A program made the position numbers and the translations under genes. The notes under the pieces are model-generated. The model was not told where the DNA came from. It was given only the letters and a program-made list of their open reading frames with translations, and made no database searches. 44,758 nt of DNA from Oscillospiraceae bacterium (GTDB taxonomy: Bacteria; Bacillota; Clostridia; Oscillospirales; Acutalibacteraceae), in NCBI GenBank assembly GCA_015065885.1, contig SVPJ01000018.1:1-44758 (forward strand), given 5' to 3'. This document shows positions 8,725-17,036 of this stretch, one piece after another. Each line of letters begins with the position of its first letter. The stretch's first letter is position 1.

Positions 8725-11106
8725 TTACGTGCGGAGAATGCAGTCTTTTTCTTTTAAATTTTTGAAAATTTTGTTCATTGCAGGGGAAATTTGTTCGTCG
8801 GTCAGCGTGCCTTCGCTGCTGCGGAAGGTCAGGCTGAACGCCACGCTCTTCTTGCCCGCTTCGATCTGCGCGCCTTTGTAGACGTCGAACAGGGTGACCG
8901 ATTCGAGCAAACGACCGCCCGCGCGACGGATGATATCGGCGATCTCGCCCACGGGGAGATCCTCGTCGCACAGGAGTGCCAGGTCGCGTTCCACCGCGGG
9001 GAAGCGGGGGAGCGGCTGATACCGCACCAGCGGCTTTTCGGCGGCGAACAACAGCGGCAGTTCCAGTTGTGCCACGTACACGCGCGTGCCGAAACCGTAT
9101 TTTTCCGCCACGTCGGGATGCACTTCACCGAACACGCCGATCGCTTCGTCACCAAGCCACACCGCCGCTTGACGGCCGGGATGCAGGAACGGCTCGCCCG
9201 ATGCGGTAAACCGCGCACGGGTGCCGCGGCAGAGAAGCTCCACCGTGCCCTTCATGGTGAAGAAATCCTCGCCGTCGCCGTAGAAGCCGAGACACAGCGC
9301 GGGGCGCTCTTCCGGCTGCAGGGCGGCGTCCTCGTTCGGAATGAACAGACGGCTCGTTTCAAACAGGCGTGCCGCCGTGTTCTTGCGGTTGTAGTTGGTG
9401 GCAAGCACCGTCAGCATCGAGGTAAACAGCTGGGTGCGCATCACGCCGAACTCTTCGCTCAAGGGGTTGCGCAGTGCCACCACGTCGCGGCGAATATCGT
9501 CTTCCGGGAGCATCAAAACATCCGCTGCCTTGCGGTTGATGAAGGAATAGGTGGTGATCTCACGCACGCCCTGACCGATGAGCAACGCCTTCAGGCGGTC
9601 GGTCTTGCGGCGCTCGTCGGTCAGCGTACCGCGCAGCACCGCGCCCTTCATCGGGGTACCGATGATGTGGTCGTAACCGTAAATGCGCATCACTTCTTCC
9701 GCAATGTCCGCACGGCCTTCGATGTCGTCACGGATCGAGGGGATACGGCAGGTGAGTACACCGCCTTCTTCGGTGGTGGGCAGTGCCAGGCGGTTTAAGA
9801 TATCCACCATCGTTTCGGTCGGGATAGACACGCCGAGCAGCGCCTCAATATCCGCCGCCTTCACGGTCAGCACGCGATCTTCGGGCAGACCGTTGTTCAA
9901 GTCGATGGTGCCGTCGATGATGTCGCCCGCATCGAGTTCATCGATCAGTTGCAGGGCGCGCTCCATCGCATAGGCGGTGTTTACGATATCCACGCCTTTT
10001 TCAAAGCGGCCGCTCGATTCGGTGTGGATACCCAGCGCACGGCCCGTGCGGCGCACGCTGTCGCGGCGGAATTTCGCCGCTTCGAAGAAGAGAGCCTTGG
10101 TATCGTCTTCGATCTCGCTTTCCTGACCGCCCATGATACCCGCAATGCAGGAGGGAGATTCCGCATCGCAAATGACCAGCATATCGTCGGTCAAGTTGTG
10201 TTCTTTGCCGTCGAGCGTGGTGATCTGCTCACCCGTCGCGGCACGGCGCACGATGATTTCGGCACCCTTCACGTCCTGAAGGTCAAACGCGTGCATCGGC
10301 TGACCGGTTTCGAGCATCACGAAGTTGGTGATGTCTACGATGTTGTTGATGGGGCGCATGCCTGCCGATTTCAAACACTGTTGCATCCAATCGGGGGAGG
10401 GTGCCACCCGCAGGTTGGTCACCACACGGCCGAGGTAACGCGGGCAGAGATCGAAATCTTTCACCGACACGGCAATGTGATCGTGAATACTGCCGCCCAC
10501 CGTCTTGTAGGACGGCACGGGACGCTTCAACTCTTTGTTCAGCACCACCGCCACTTCACGGGCAAGACCCAACACGCTCTGGCAATCGGGGCGGTTGGCA
10601 AGCACCGAAAAGTCGATGATGACGTCGTTCAAATGCAAGATCTCACGCATATCGGTGCCGGGTGCGGCGTCCTCTTTCAAAATGAGAATACCGTTCACTT
10701 CCGCACCGGGGTAGTCGCTCTCTTTCAGACACAGTTCCTCACCCGAACACAGCATACCGTTCGAGGGCACACCGCGCAGTTTGCCTTTTTTGATATGCAC
10801 GCCGCAGGGAAGGTCGGAATCGTGCAGGGCGGCGGGCACCAACGCGCCTTCAAACACGTTTTGTGCGCCCGTCACGATCTGTACCAATTCGTCCGCACCC
10901 ACGTCCATCTGGCAAATTTGCAGATGGTCGGAATCGGGGTGCTTTTCCAATTTTACCAAACGGGCGGCAACCACGTTACGCATGGTATCCGCAAGGTCTT
11001 CCACACCGTCCACTTCAAAGCCCGCCATGGTCATACGGCGGCAAAGTTCTTCCGTCGAAACGTCAATATCCACGTAACGCTTCAGCCAATTCAACGATAC
11101 TTTCAC
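8725..11106 (-). CDS. pheT: Phenylalanine--tRNA ligase beta subunit
   Basis: 793 residues, full length for bacterial PheT. The N-terminus [17 protein letters not shown], an EMAP-II-like tRNA-binding domain (about 40-150, [15 protein letters not shown]), the B3/B4 editing region, the B5 domain and the C-terminal ferredoxin-fold anticodon-binding domain ([13 protein letters not shown]) are all recognisable. With PheS it forms the alpha2-beta2 enzyme that charges tRNA-Phe and edits mischarged tyrosine. It follows pheS by 19 bases and is controlled through the T-box upstream of pheS. Confidence 0.97.
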   Translation of the reverse strand: MKVSLNWLKRYVDIDVSTEELCRRMTMAGFEVDGVEDLADTMRNVVAARLVKLEKHPDSDHLQICQMDVGADELVQIVTGAQNVFEGALVPAALHDSDLPCGVHIKKGKLRGVPSNGMLCSGEELCLKESDYPGAEVNGILILKEDAAPGTDMREILHLNDVIIDFSVLANRPDCQSVLGLAREVAVVLNKELKRPVPSYKTVGGSIHDHIAVSVKDFDLCPRYLGRVVTNLRVAPSPDWMQQCLKSAGMRPINNIVDITNFVMLETGQPMHAFDLQDVKGAEIIVRRAATGEQITTLDGKEHNLTDDMLVICDAESPSCIAGIMGGQESEIEDDTKALFFEAAKFRRDSVRRTGRALGIHTESSGRFEKGVDIVNTAYAMERALQLIDELDAGDIIDGTIDLNNGLPEDRVLTVKAADIEALLGVSIPTETMVDILNRLALPTTEEGGVLTCRIPSIRDDIEGRADIAEEVMRIYGYDHIIGTPMKGAVLRGTLTDERRKTDRLKALLIGQGVREITTYSFINRKAADVLMLPEDDIRRDVVALRNPLSEEFGVMRTQLFTSMLTVLATNYNRKNTAARLFETSRLFIPNEDAALQPEERPALCLGFYGDGEDFFTMKGTVELLCRGTRARFTASGEPFLHPGRQAAVWLGDEAIGVFGEVHPDVAEKYGFGTRVYVAQLELPLLFAAEKPLVRYQPLPRFPAVERDLALLCDEDLPVGEIADIIRRAGGRLLESVTLFDVYKGAQIEAGKKSVAFSLTFRSSEGTLTDEQISPAMNKIFKNLKEKDCILRT

Positions 11107-11125
11107 GGTAAAACACTCCTTTCCC

Positions 11126-12145
11126 TTAAAACTGATTCAAGAACCGCAGGTCGTTTTCGAACAGCAGACGAATGTCGCTGATCTTATGACGGGTGGTGGT
11201 CAAACGGTCCAGACCGATGCCGAAAGCAAAGCCCGAATATTCTTCGGGATCGATGCCGCAACCCGCCAGCACGCGGGGATGCACCATACCGGCACCGAGA
11301 ATTTCGATCCAGCCGCTGCCCTTGCACACACGGCAACCCTTACCGCCGCATTCGGGGCAGGAAACGTCCACTTCCACGCTCGGTTCGGTGAAGGGGAAGA
11401 AGGAGGGGCGGAAGCGCACTTCGGTGCCTTCGCCGTACATCTCGTGTGCAAACTGTTCCAGCACGCCTTTGAGGTCGCACAGGGTGATGCCTTTGTCCAC
11501 CACCAAGCCTTCCACCTGGTGGAACACGGGGGAGTGGGTCGCATCCACTTCGTCCGCACGGTACACACGACCGGGGCAGAGAATGCGAATGGGGGGCTTG
11601 CGATCCTCCATCGTGCGGATCTGCGCCGCCGAGGTCTGAGTACGCAGAAGCAGGTTGTCGGTGAGATAGAAGGTGTCCTGCATATCGCGCGCGGGGTGAT
11701 CCGCAGGGACGTTCAACGCTTCAAAGTTGTAATGGTCGGTCTCTACTTCGGGGCCGTCCACCACGTCGAAGCCCATCGAACGGAAAATGTCGATAAGATC
11801 GTTCAACACCGCGTTCAGCGGGTGCAGACCGCCCACGGGTGCCGCTTTGCCCGGCATGGTCACGTCCAGCCGCTCGTCGAGCAACTGCTGTGCGCGGGCG
11901 GCGGCCAAAATCTCCGCTTCACGGGCGGCAAGCGCTTCTTCCACGGTTGCTTTGGTGGCGTTGATGGCCTGACCCATCGCGGGGCGCTCTTCGGGCGAGA
12001 GCCCGCCCAGCCCGCGAAGCAGTTCGGAGAACACGCTCTTTTTACCGAGATATTTCACACGGAACTCCTCAAGTTCCCGTGCGTTGCCGAGTGTCGCCAG
12101 TGCGGCCATCGCCTCGGCGTGTAAGGCTTGCAATTTGTCTTTCAT
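11126..12145 (-). CDS. pheS: Phenylalanine--tRNA ligase alpha subunit
   Basis: 339 residues, normal for PheS. The start at MKDKLQALHAEA (12145) is chosen because AAAGGAA lies six to seven bases upstream; the longer frame runs into the T-box leader. An N-terminal coiled coil (1-90) is followed by the class II catalytic core with motif 2 (PGRVYRADEVDATHSPVFHQ) and motif 3 (GIGLDRLTTTRHKISDIRLL). The CxxCxGxGC-type segment CPECGGKGCRVCKGSG is seen in clostridial PheS. It is the first gene of the pheST operon, downstream of a Phe T-box. Confidence 0.97.
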   Translation of the reverse strand: MKDKLQALHAEAMAALATLGNARELEEFRVKYLGKKSVFSELLRGLGGLSPEERPAMGQAINATKATVEEALAAREAEILAAARAQQLLDERLDVTMPGKAAPVGGLHPLNAVLNDLIDIFRSMGFDVVDGPEVETDHYNFEALNVPADHPARDMQDTFYLTDNLLLRTQTSAAQIRTMEDRKPPIRILCPGRVYRADEVDATHSPVFHQVEGLVVDKGITLCDLKGVLEQFAHEMYGEGTEVRFRPSFFPFTEPSVEVDVSCPECGGKGCRVCKGSGWIEILGAGMVHPRVLAGCGIDPEEYSGFAFGIGLDRLTTTRHKISDIRLLFENDLRFLNQF

Positions 12146-12428
12146 GTTGTCGTTCCTTTCTTGGGTGCTGCCTGCGGAAAATAAAAAGACCCCGTCCCTC
12201 CATGGGACGAAGCCGAAACTCCGCGGTACCACCCTTGGTTTTTGCATGAAGCAAACACTCCACCGGCCGTTAACGGTGCCTGCCGTTGCCGCCTACTGCT
12301 CTTTCAGCGGCACCGCTCCGAAGTGAACTTCGGCACACACACGAGCCTTAAGACGCTTTCAGCCGCGGCGTCTCTCTCTGAAAAGGGGTGTTGTGAGCGT
12401 ACTCTCTTCATCACAGCGTTTTATATAC
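12146..12428 (-). promoter_or_regulatory. T-box riboswitch (tRNA-Phe responsive) of pheST
   Basis: On the minus strand the leader contains the T-box sequence AAGGGTGGTACCGCGG (12221-12236), directly followed by a terminator hairpin CGTCCC-GGGACG with a T-rich tail (12183-12208). In the stem I region the motif TTC-ACTTCGGAGC places the specifier codon UUC (Phe) at 12325-12327, which agrees with the downstream genes. Uncharged tRNA-Phe should pair with both sites and favour the antiterminator. Confidence 0.92.
12183..12210 (-). terminator. T-box regulated terminator
   Basis: On the minus strand the stem CGTCCC-ATGGA-GGGACG is followed by GGGGTCTTTTTATTTT. It competes with the antiterminator formed by the adjacent T-box sequence. 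Confidence 0.85.
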
Positions 12429-12434
12429 TTTGTT

Positions 12435-12463
12435 ACTATACCACACATTTCGGCGGAATGCAA
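12435..12463 (-). promoter_or_regulatory. Promoter of the pheST operon
   Basis: TTGCAT (12458-12463) and TATAGT (12435-12440) on the minus strand, 17-base spacer. Transcription would start near 12428, at the 5' end of the T-box leader. Confidence 0.75.
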
Positions 12464-12567
12464 GCATAATTTTGCATATCGGCTTGATTATTTGCATAAT
12501 GGTATTTTTTACGGTGCGTATACTTGTTTTTTACTTTTGGGTGTGATATATATAACGTGTATATTGC

Positions 12568-12596
12568 TTGACAGTGCCGATATTTCTCGGTAGTAT
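12568..12596 (+). promoter_or_regulatory. Promoter of the GH20 gene
   Basis: TTGACA (12568-12573) and TAGTAT (12591-12596) with a 17-base spacer, about 25 bases before the start codon. It is divergent from the pheST promoter. Confidence 0.75.
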
Positions 12597-12620
12597 AAGC
12601 CCCAAAGAGAGGTGCTCTGA

Positions 12621-14468
12621 ATGAAAGAACTCCATTTGATCCCGCAACCGAAATCCGTTGTGATGGGGGAGGGCGTTTGCCGTCCCGACCGCGGTGGGTA
12701 TATTTCACTTGACTGCCGTGAGTTATACGACGGTATTGCCATTGCCCGCACGGCGTATTTTGCCGATTGCGAACTGCTCATAGGGCAGTATGCGTCAGCG
12801 CCGACCGTACGGTTTGAACGGCAGGAAGACTTGCACGCGGAAGGGTACGTTTTAACGGTAGCAACCGACGGTATTACCGTGCGCTATACCACGCCGCAAG
12901 GCGCGTTTTACGCGTTTTGTACCCTCAACCAGATGATGGACTGTGCCGAGGATGGGGCGATCCCCTGCTGTGTGGTGGAGGACGAGCCGGCGCTTGCGGT
13001 GCGCGGGTATATGCTGGATATCTCCCGCAACAAGGTGCCGAAAACGGAGGAGATCTTTCGCCTGATCGACAAATTGGCGGCGCTGAAGATCAACCACATG
13101 GAAATGTATATGGAATGGGTGCCGTTCAAGTACCCGTCCTTCCCGCAGATGTGGGAGGGGCGCGATCTGATGTGCGGCGAGGATATTTTGGCGATCGACC
13201 GCTACTGCCGTGAGCGTTTTATCGAACTGGTACCCAACCAAAACAACTTCGGACACATGGATGCGTGGCTGAAAAAAGAGTTTAACCACTTGGCGGAATG
13301 TCCCGACGGATTCCCGCTCGGTAACGGTATCTCACAGCCGCGTTGCCTCGACCCGCAAGACCCCGGCAGTCTGGAATTGATCACCCGCATGGCGGACGAT
13401 CTGCTGCCGTATTTTTCGTCGGATAAATACAACATTTGCTGTGACGAGACCATCGAACTCGGTATGGGCAAGAACCGTGAAGCGGTGGAAAAATACGGCC
13501 TTGGTCGCGTGTACACCGACTTTTTGAAAAAGGTGATCGCACTGGCGCAAGAACGCGGGAAGATGCCGTTGTTCTGGGACGACGTAATTCGCGATTTCCC
13601 CGAAATGCTTTCGGAATTGCCGAAGGATGCGGTGGTGTTGGAATGGGGGTACGGTCCCGAAAGCCCCGATGAGAAGAATTGTAAACTGTTGCACGATCTT
13701 GGCCTGCGGTTTTATCTCTGCCCCGGCATCAACGGGTGGAATTCCTTCCTCAGCAAAGCCGACCACATGGTGGGGAACATCAAAACGGCGGGTCTCAGAG
13801 CGTTGCAATACGGTGCCGAAGGGGTGCTGAACACCGACTGGGGCGACGGCGGTCACTTGAATTTCATCAGCACCAGTTATGTTGGTATTGCGTGGGGCGC
13901 GGCCATGTCGTGGCGTCCCGTGGAAAACGAGCATATCGATATGAACGCCGCGATCGACGCGCACATGTATCGCGATCGTGCCGGAAAAGCCACGGAATTT
14001 ACGCTGAAGGCGGGGCATTTCTTCCTGCTCGAAGGGGAACAACCGCAGGACAACACCACGCTGACTCACCGCTTTATGATGACGGGCCTGAAATGGCGGC
14101 ATCTTTGCAAGGGGCTCACCCGCAAGGCGTTCGACGATATGGTGGCGTATTTTGACGGTCTGCGCCCGTTGATCGAGAGGATGGATATTCCCACCGATGA
14201 GGGAGATCTCATTAAGCGTGAATTTACGCTGTCGCTGGATGCTTGCGCGCTGTTGCAAAACGTGGGGCTTTTCTACGTCGGCTTGCATACCGACGACGCC
14301 GCCCTGCGCCGTGAAGCACTCACCGCACTGAAAGCGGGGATTCCCGCCATTGTTGCCCGCACCGAAGAGTTATGGCTTATCCGCAACCGCCGCTCGTATC
14401 TCGCGGAATCGGTCGCACCGTGGCAGGATCTTTTGAAGGACGTCGAACAAGAACTGTCTTTGGTGTGA
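12621..14468 (+). CDS. GH20 beta-N-acetylhexosaminidase, cytoplasmic
   Basis: 615 residues with no signal peptide, so it should act inside the cell on imported GlcNAc- or GalNAc-containing oligosaccharides. A GH20b-type alpha/beta domain (about 1-120) is followed by the TIM barrel beginning at VRGYMLDISRNKVPKTEEI. The catalytic Asp-Glu pair is D275-E276 in NICCDETIELG; substrate-assisted catalysis through the acetamido group is the known family mechanism. WEGRD and TDWGDGGHLN are further barrel-edge motifs. AGAGAGGTG precedes the ATG. The extended C-terminal helical part (about 430-615) is typical of bacterial GH20 enzymes that lack a signal peptide. Confidence in the family is high; the linkage hydrolysed is not known. 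Confidence 0.88.
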   Translation: MKELHLIPQPKSVVMGEGVCRPDRGGYISLDCRELYDGIAIARTAYFADCELLIGQYASAPTVRFERQEDLHAEGYVLTVATDGITVRYTTPQGAFYAFCTLNQMMDCAEDGAIPCCVVEDEPALAVRGYMLDISRNKVPKTEEIFRLIDKLAALKINHMEMYMEWVPFKYPSFPQMWEGRDLMCGEDILAIDRYCRERFIELVPNQNNFGHMDAWLKKEFNHLAECPDGFPLGNGISQPRCLDPQDPGSLELITRMADDLLPYFSSDKYNICCDETIELGMGKNREAVEKYGLGRVYTDFLKKVIALAQERGKMPLFWDDVIRDFPEMLSELPKDAVVLEWGYGPESPDEKNCKLLHDLGLRFYLCPGINGWNSFLSKADHMVGNIKTAGLRALQYGAEGVLNTDWGDGGHLNFISTSYVGIAWGAAMSWRPVENEHIDMNAAIDAHMYRDRAGKATEFTLKAGHFFLLEGEQPQDNTTLTHRFMMTGLKWRHLCKGLTRKAFDDMVAYFDGLRPLIERMDIPTDEGDLIKREFTLSLDACALLQNVGLFYVGLHTDDAALRREALTALKAGIPAIVARTEELWLIRNRRSYLAESVAPWQDLLKDVEQELSLV

Positions 14469-14476
14469 ACTGCCAC

Positions 14477-14505
14477 TTGACGAACGCCGAAAAAGCGTGT
14501 ACAAT
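14477..14505 (+). promoter_or_regulatory. Promoter of the DUF1292 gene
   Basis: TTGACG (14477-14482) and TACAAT (14500-14505), 17-base spacer, immediately after the GH20 stop codon. Confidence 0.75.
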
Positions 14506-14550
14506 AGAATCAGCCGATAGGCGAGTATACGAATAACGGAGAATGGCGCT

Positions 14551-14874
14551 ATGTGTGATTTCGAAGAAGTTGAGCTGACCGACGAGGAATACGGCCCCGA
14601 TCTGGTCACGGTGGAAGATGAAGACGGTGTGACTCACACCTTTGAAAAGTTGGATGCGATCGAAACGGAAAAAGGCCGCTTTGTGGCGTTGCTGCCGTTT
14701 TATGAGGATCCGACCGAAATGCTGCAGGATGACGGGGAACTGATCATTCTGGAAGTGCAGGAGGACGGCGACGGCAATATGCTGGTACCGATCGAAGACG
14801 ACGATCTGTTCGATGAGATCGCGGACATTTTCGAGGAACGGCTGTCGGAGTATTACGAGATCGACTCGCAATAA
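14551..14874 (+). CDS. DUF1292 domain protein (YrzB/UPF0473-like)
   Basis: 107 residues, very acidic. The core FEEVELTDEEYGPDLVTVED and the end DDDLFDEIADIFEERLSEYY are characteristic of DUF1292 proteins, which are widespread in Firmicutes and usually encoded beside ireB and ruvX. Biochemical function is not established. Here it has its own sigma-A promoter and sits just upstream of a 6S RNA-like gene. A clear ribosome-binding site is not obvious (ACGGAGAATG region). Confidence 0.88.
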   Translation: MCDFEEVELTDEEYGPDLVTVEDEDGVTHTFEKLDAIETEKGRFVALLPFYEDPTEMLQDDGELIILEVQEDGDGNMLVPIEDDDLFDEIADIFEERLSEYYEIDSQ

Positions 14875-14884
14875 ACGAAGGGAT

Positions 14885-15090
14885 ACCGCAAACATCCTGC
14901 CCGATGCGCGGACCGGTGTCTATTGACCCTACTACATTTGGATAACGGGAGCCCAGTCTCCGCGGTCGGATTGCAGACCTCCCGCCTTGTGCGGACGAAG
15001 GGAGCGTGAACACCGTGGGCGGCAACCCACCTGCTTTACGTTAGTAGCAGGCCAACCAAGACACATTTACGGTCGGGCGGGTAAAAAGAA
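14885..15090 (+). ncRNA. ssrS: 6S RNA-like gene
   Basis: About 190 non-coding bases are closed by a terminal helix CCTGCCCGA (14896-14904) / TCGGGCGGG (15073-15081). The inner sequence has the CCGCGGTCGG block and the clostridial-type GCGTGAACACCGTGGGCGGC and CTGC-TTTACGTTAGTA-GCAGG hairpin that I associate with Firmicutes 6S RNA. The large open centre between helices fits the RNA that mimics an open promoter and sequesters sigma-A holoenzyme. A perfect terminator follows. Recognition is from memory of the family; exact ends and the promoter are not fixed. Confidence 0.68.
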
Positions 15091-15096
15091 AAACAA

Positions 15097-15127
15097 ACAC
15101 GGCAAGCGAAACGCTTGCCGTGTTTTT
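15097..15127 (+). terminator. Terminator of the 6S-like RNA
   Basis: Stem ACACGGCAAGCG-AAA-CGCTTGCCGTGT followed by T5. Confidence 0.9.
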
Positions 15128-15209
15128 GCTTATTCAAAGAGTGAGGGAGACGCATGGTTTCGGTATTTGTACATTGTTACGGTTTCTTTGTCAACAAATG
15201 ACACGTTCA

Positions 15210-15563
15210 TCAATCGCGGCGAAAGTCGTATGTTTCTTCGTGAATGTTCAGTGTATGACCGTTGACGGTCACCGTATTGTCGTCCACCCACTGTACGGCG
15301 GCATCGGATTCATGATAATTCCAATATACATTCTTTCTATATCCCGTTTCATGGTTCAGCAATTCGCCGCGGATAGCGTAATCTGTCGTGGCGCCGCCGT
15401 TACAGAGCCAGACGTTAAGAGTATATTCTCCGTTCGGAGAATCGTATGCCGCTAAAAATTCGCCCTTAGGAATGCCCACAATGCCGTTGTTGCCGTTGGG
15501 TGGGGTGGCGCAGGCGGTCAAAAACAACAGAAGAACGAGAAAAAGAAACGATAACTTTTTCAT
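15210..15563 (-). CDS. DUF5412-like lipoprotein
   Basis: 117 residues with a lipoprotein signal (MKKLSFLFLVLLLFLTAC, lipobox cysteine 18), so it is anchored on the outer face of the membrane. The mature part has YDSPNGEYTLNVWLCNGGAT, YAIRGEL and KNVYWNY segments that match the DUF5412 pattern of small Firmicutes lipoproteins. Function unknown. The start is clear: AAAGGAG lies seven bases upstream. It is monocistronic, with its own promoter that is back to back with the promoter of the serine hydrolase. Confidence 0.85.
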   Translation of the reverse strand: MKKLSFLFLVLLLFLTACATPPNGNNGIVGIPKGEFLAAYDSPNGEYTLNVWLCNGGATTDYAIRGELLNHETGYRKNVYWNYHESDAAVQWVDDNTVTVNGHTLNIHEETYDFRRD

Positions 15564-15593
15564 GCGCAAACTCCTTTCCCTGTGTATGTAAGC

Positions 15594-15622
15594 AGTATAA
15601 CCCATGCACAGGGAAAAGTCAA
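15594..15622 (-). promoter_or_regulatory. Promoter of the DUF5412 lipoprotein gene
   Basis: TTGACT (15617-15622) and TATACT (15594-15599) on the minus strand, 17-base spacer. Confidence 0.8.
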
Positions 15623-15648
15623 TTGTGCTGCGCCGATTAGGAAATGTG

Positions 15649-15677
15649 TTGCTTTTTGAGGGCGGCTGTGCTATAGT
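15649..15677 (+). promoter_or_regulatory. Promoter of the serine hydrolase gene
   Basis: TTGCTT (15649-15654) and TATAGT (15672-15677), 17-base spacer, about 30 bases before the start. Confidence 0.7.
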
Positions 15678-15707
15678 TGCCTTGATGTACATATTTGAGG
15701 TGACGAT

Positions 15708-16817
15708 ATGCGGTATTTGGACAAAGAGAAGCTGAAAAAACTGGTGACCGACCGTGTTGCGACCGATATCGCAAACGGATGGGTCGATAATGTGGCACTT
15801 GCCGTGTGGCAGGACGGGCACGAGGTGTTGAACGCCGCCTTCGGCAACGCCGACGAGCGCACCGTGTTTAATTTGGCTTCGATGACCAAGCCCGTGACGG
15901 CGGTGGCAACCCTGATTGCCGCCGAACGCGGTCTGCTTTCGCTGGACGATCCGATCGAGAACTATTACCCCGCATTTGCCGACCGTATGGTAGCGGTGCG
16001 AAACGAAGGGGGAGAGGTGATCGGTCTTGAGCCTGCGCACAGAAAGATCACCCCGCGTTTGTTGCTGTGCCATTCTTCGGGATATCCGTACGGCGAAAGG
16101 CTGAACACGATGAACGAGGAGGAGTGCCGCACCCTCGAAAACGCCATTGCGGTGTGCGCTTCGATACCGCTGGCATTCCAACCGGGGGAAAGTCACGGCT
16201 ACAGTGCCACCGTTGCGTGGGACGTGCTGGTACGCATCATTGAGCAGGTGACGGGGGAGGATTATCAAGCATTTATCACCCGTACCATTTTTGAACCCTG
16301 CGATATGGTGGATACCGCCTATACGGTGTCCGACGAACAGTGGGCGCGTATGGTGACGATGCACAGCCGTGTGGACGGCAAAAGCGTGGCTGTGCCGACG
16401 AGAAAAGGGTGGTACAACCAATACCCCTCCACACATTATCTCGGTTGCGCGGGGTTGTTTTCCACCTTGTCCGATTATATGAAATTTGCCTTGATGCTCC
16501 AAAACGGCGGTATCTACAACGGGCGGCGCGTGATGAGTGAACGCTCGGTGCGGGAGATGGCCACACCGCAGCTGCCGCCTTCGGTCAACCCCGGTGCAGA
16601 ACCGTGGGGGCTTGGCGTGCGTGTGATTCGTGGGGACGAGTACGGCTTGTTGCCTGCGGGAAGCTTCGGCTGGAGCGGTGCATACGGCACGCATTTTTGG
16701 GTCGATCCCGAAAACCGCATTACAGCGGTATATATGAAAAACTCGATGCACGACGGCGGCGCAGGGACGCACACTGCCGTGAATTTTGAACGCGACGTAC
16801 ACGACGCGTGGATATAA
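15708..16817 (+). CDS. Beta-lactamase-like serine hydrolase (class C/esterase family)
   Basis: 369 residues without a signal peptide, so probably a cytoplasmic esterase or amidase of the class C beta-lactamase/EstB group rather than a resistance enzyme. The catalytic SxxK is S58-M-T-K61 in FNLASMTKP. The second motif is YSA near residue 165 (HGYSAT) in place of the usual YxN. The third motif, normally HxG or KTG, may be the HDGGAGTH segment near the C-terminus. GAGGTGA precedes the ATG. A truncated copy of its first 44 codons follows directly downstream, showing a past tandem duplication. Confidence 0.82.
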   Translation: MRYLDKEKLKKLVTDRVATDIANGWVDNVALAVWQDGHEVLNAAFGNADERTVFNLASMTKPVTAVATLIAAERGLLSLDDPIENYYPAFADRMVAVRNEGGEVIGLEPAHRKITPRLLLCHSSGYPYGERLNTMNEEECRTLENAIAVCASIPLAFQPGESHGYSATVAWDVLVRIIEQVTGEDYQAFITRTIFEPCDMVDTAYTVSDEQWARMVTMHSRVDGKSVAVPTRKGWYNQYPSTHYLGCAGLFSTLSDYMKFALMLQNGGIYNGRRVMSERSVREMATPQLPPSVNPGAEPWGLGVRVIRGDEYGLLPAGSFGWSGAYGTHFWVDPENRITAVYMKNSMHDGGAGTHTAVNFERDVHDAWI

Positions 16818-16829
16818 GGAGACAGAGTT

Positions 16830-16991
16830 ATGCGCTGTTTAGACAAAACAAAGTTGTACGACAACGTGCAACGACGCGTGGCGGCCGATATCGAAAACGG
16901 ATGGGTGGATAACGTTGTGCTGGCGGTGTGGCAGGACGGACAAGAAGTGCTGCAGGCGGCAAAAAATCCGGCACGGGCCGGACTTTTTTGA
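16830..16991 (+). pseudogene. Truncated duplicate of the serine hydrolase
   Basis: A 53-codon frame begins 12 bases after the serine hydrolase stop, behind AAGGAGAC. Its first 44 codons are a clear paralogue of the upstream gene: MRCLDKTKL against MRYLDKEKL, then ENGWVDNVVLAVWQDGQEVL against ANGWVDNVALAVWQDGHEVL. Similarity stops at the AA pair (about 16960), where the frame runs straight into a terminator hairpin and ends in its T-run. The catalytic SxxK and everything after it are missing, so it cannot be an active enzyme. The simplest history is tandem duplication followed by an internal deletion that joined the 5' end to the gene's terminator. Confidence 0.88.
16967..16989 (+). terminator. 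Terminator inside the truncated duplicate
   Basis: TCCGGC-ACGG-GCCGGA followed by C and T6. It lies within the last codons of the pseudogene frame. Confidence 0.75.
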
Positions 16992-17000
16992 CAGTCTGAA

Positions 17001-17034
17001 ACGGCTCTCACGCGAATGTGTGAGAGCCGTTTTA
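17001..17034. terminator. Terminator for the GH39 gene
   Basis: Stem ACGGCTCTCAC (17001-17011) / GTGAGAGCCGT (17020-17030), eight-base loop, with AAA on one side and TTTT on the other. It ends six bases before the GH39 stop codon on the minus strand. Confidence 0.8.
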
Positions 17035-17036
17035 TG

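Noticed and set aside
9949-11181. 410-codon plus-strand frame
   Set aside because: Antisense to pheT, His/Gly/Arg-rich shadow composition.
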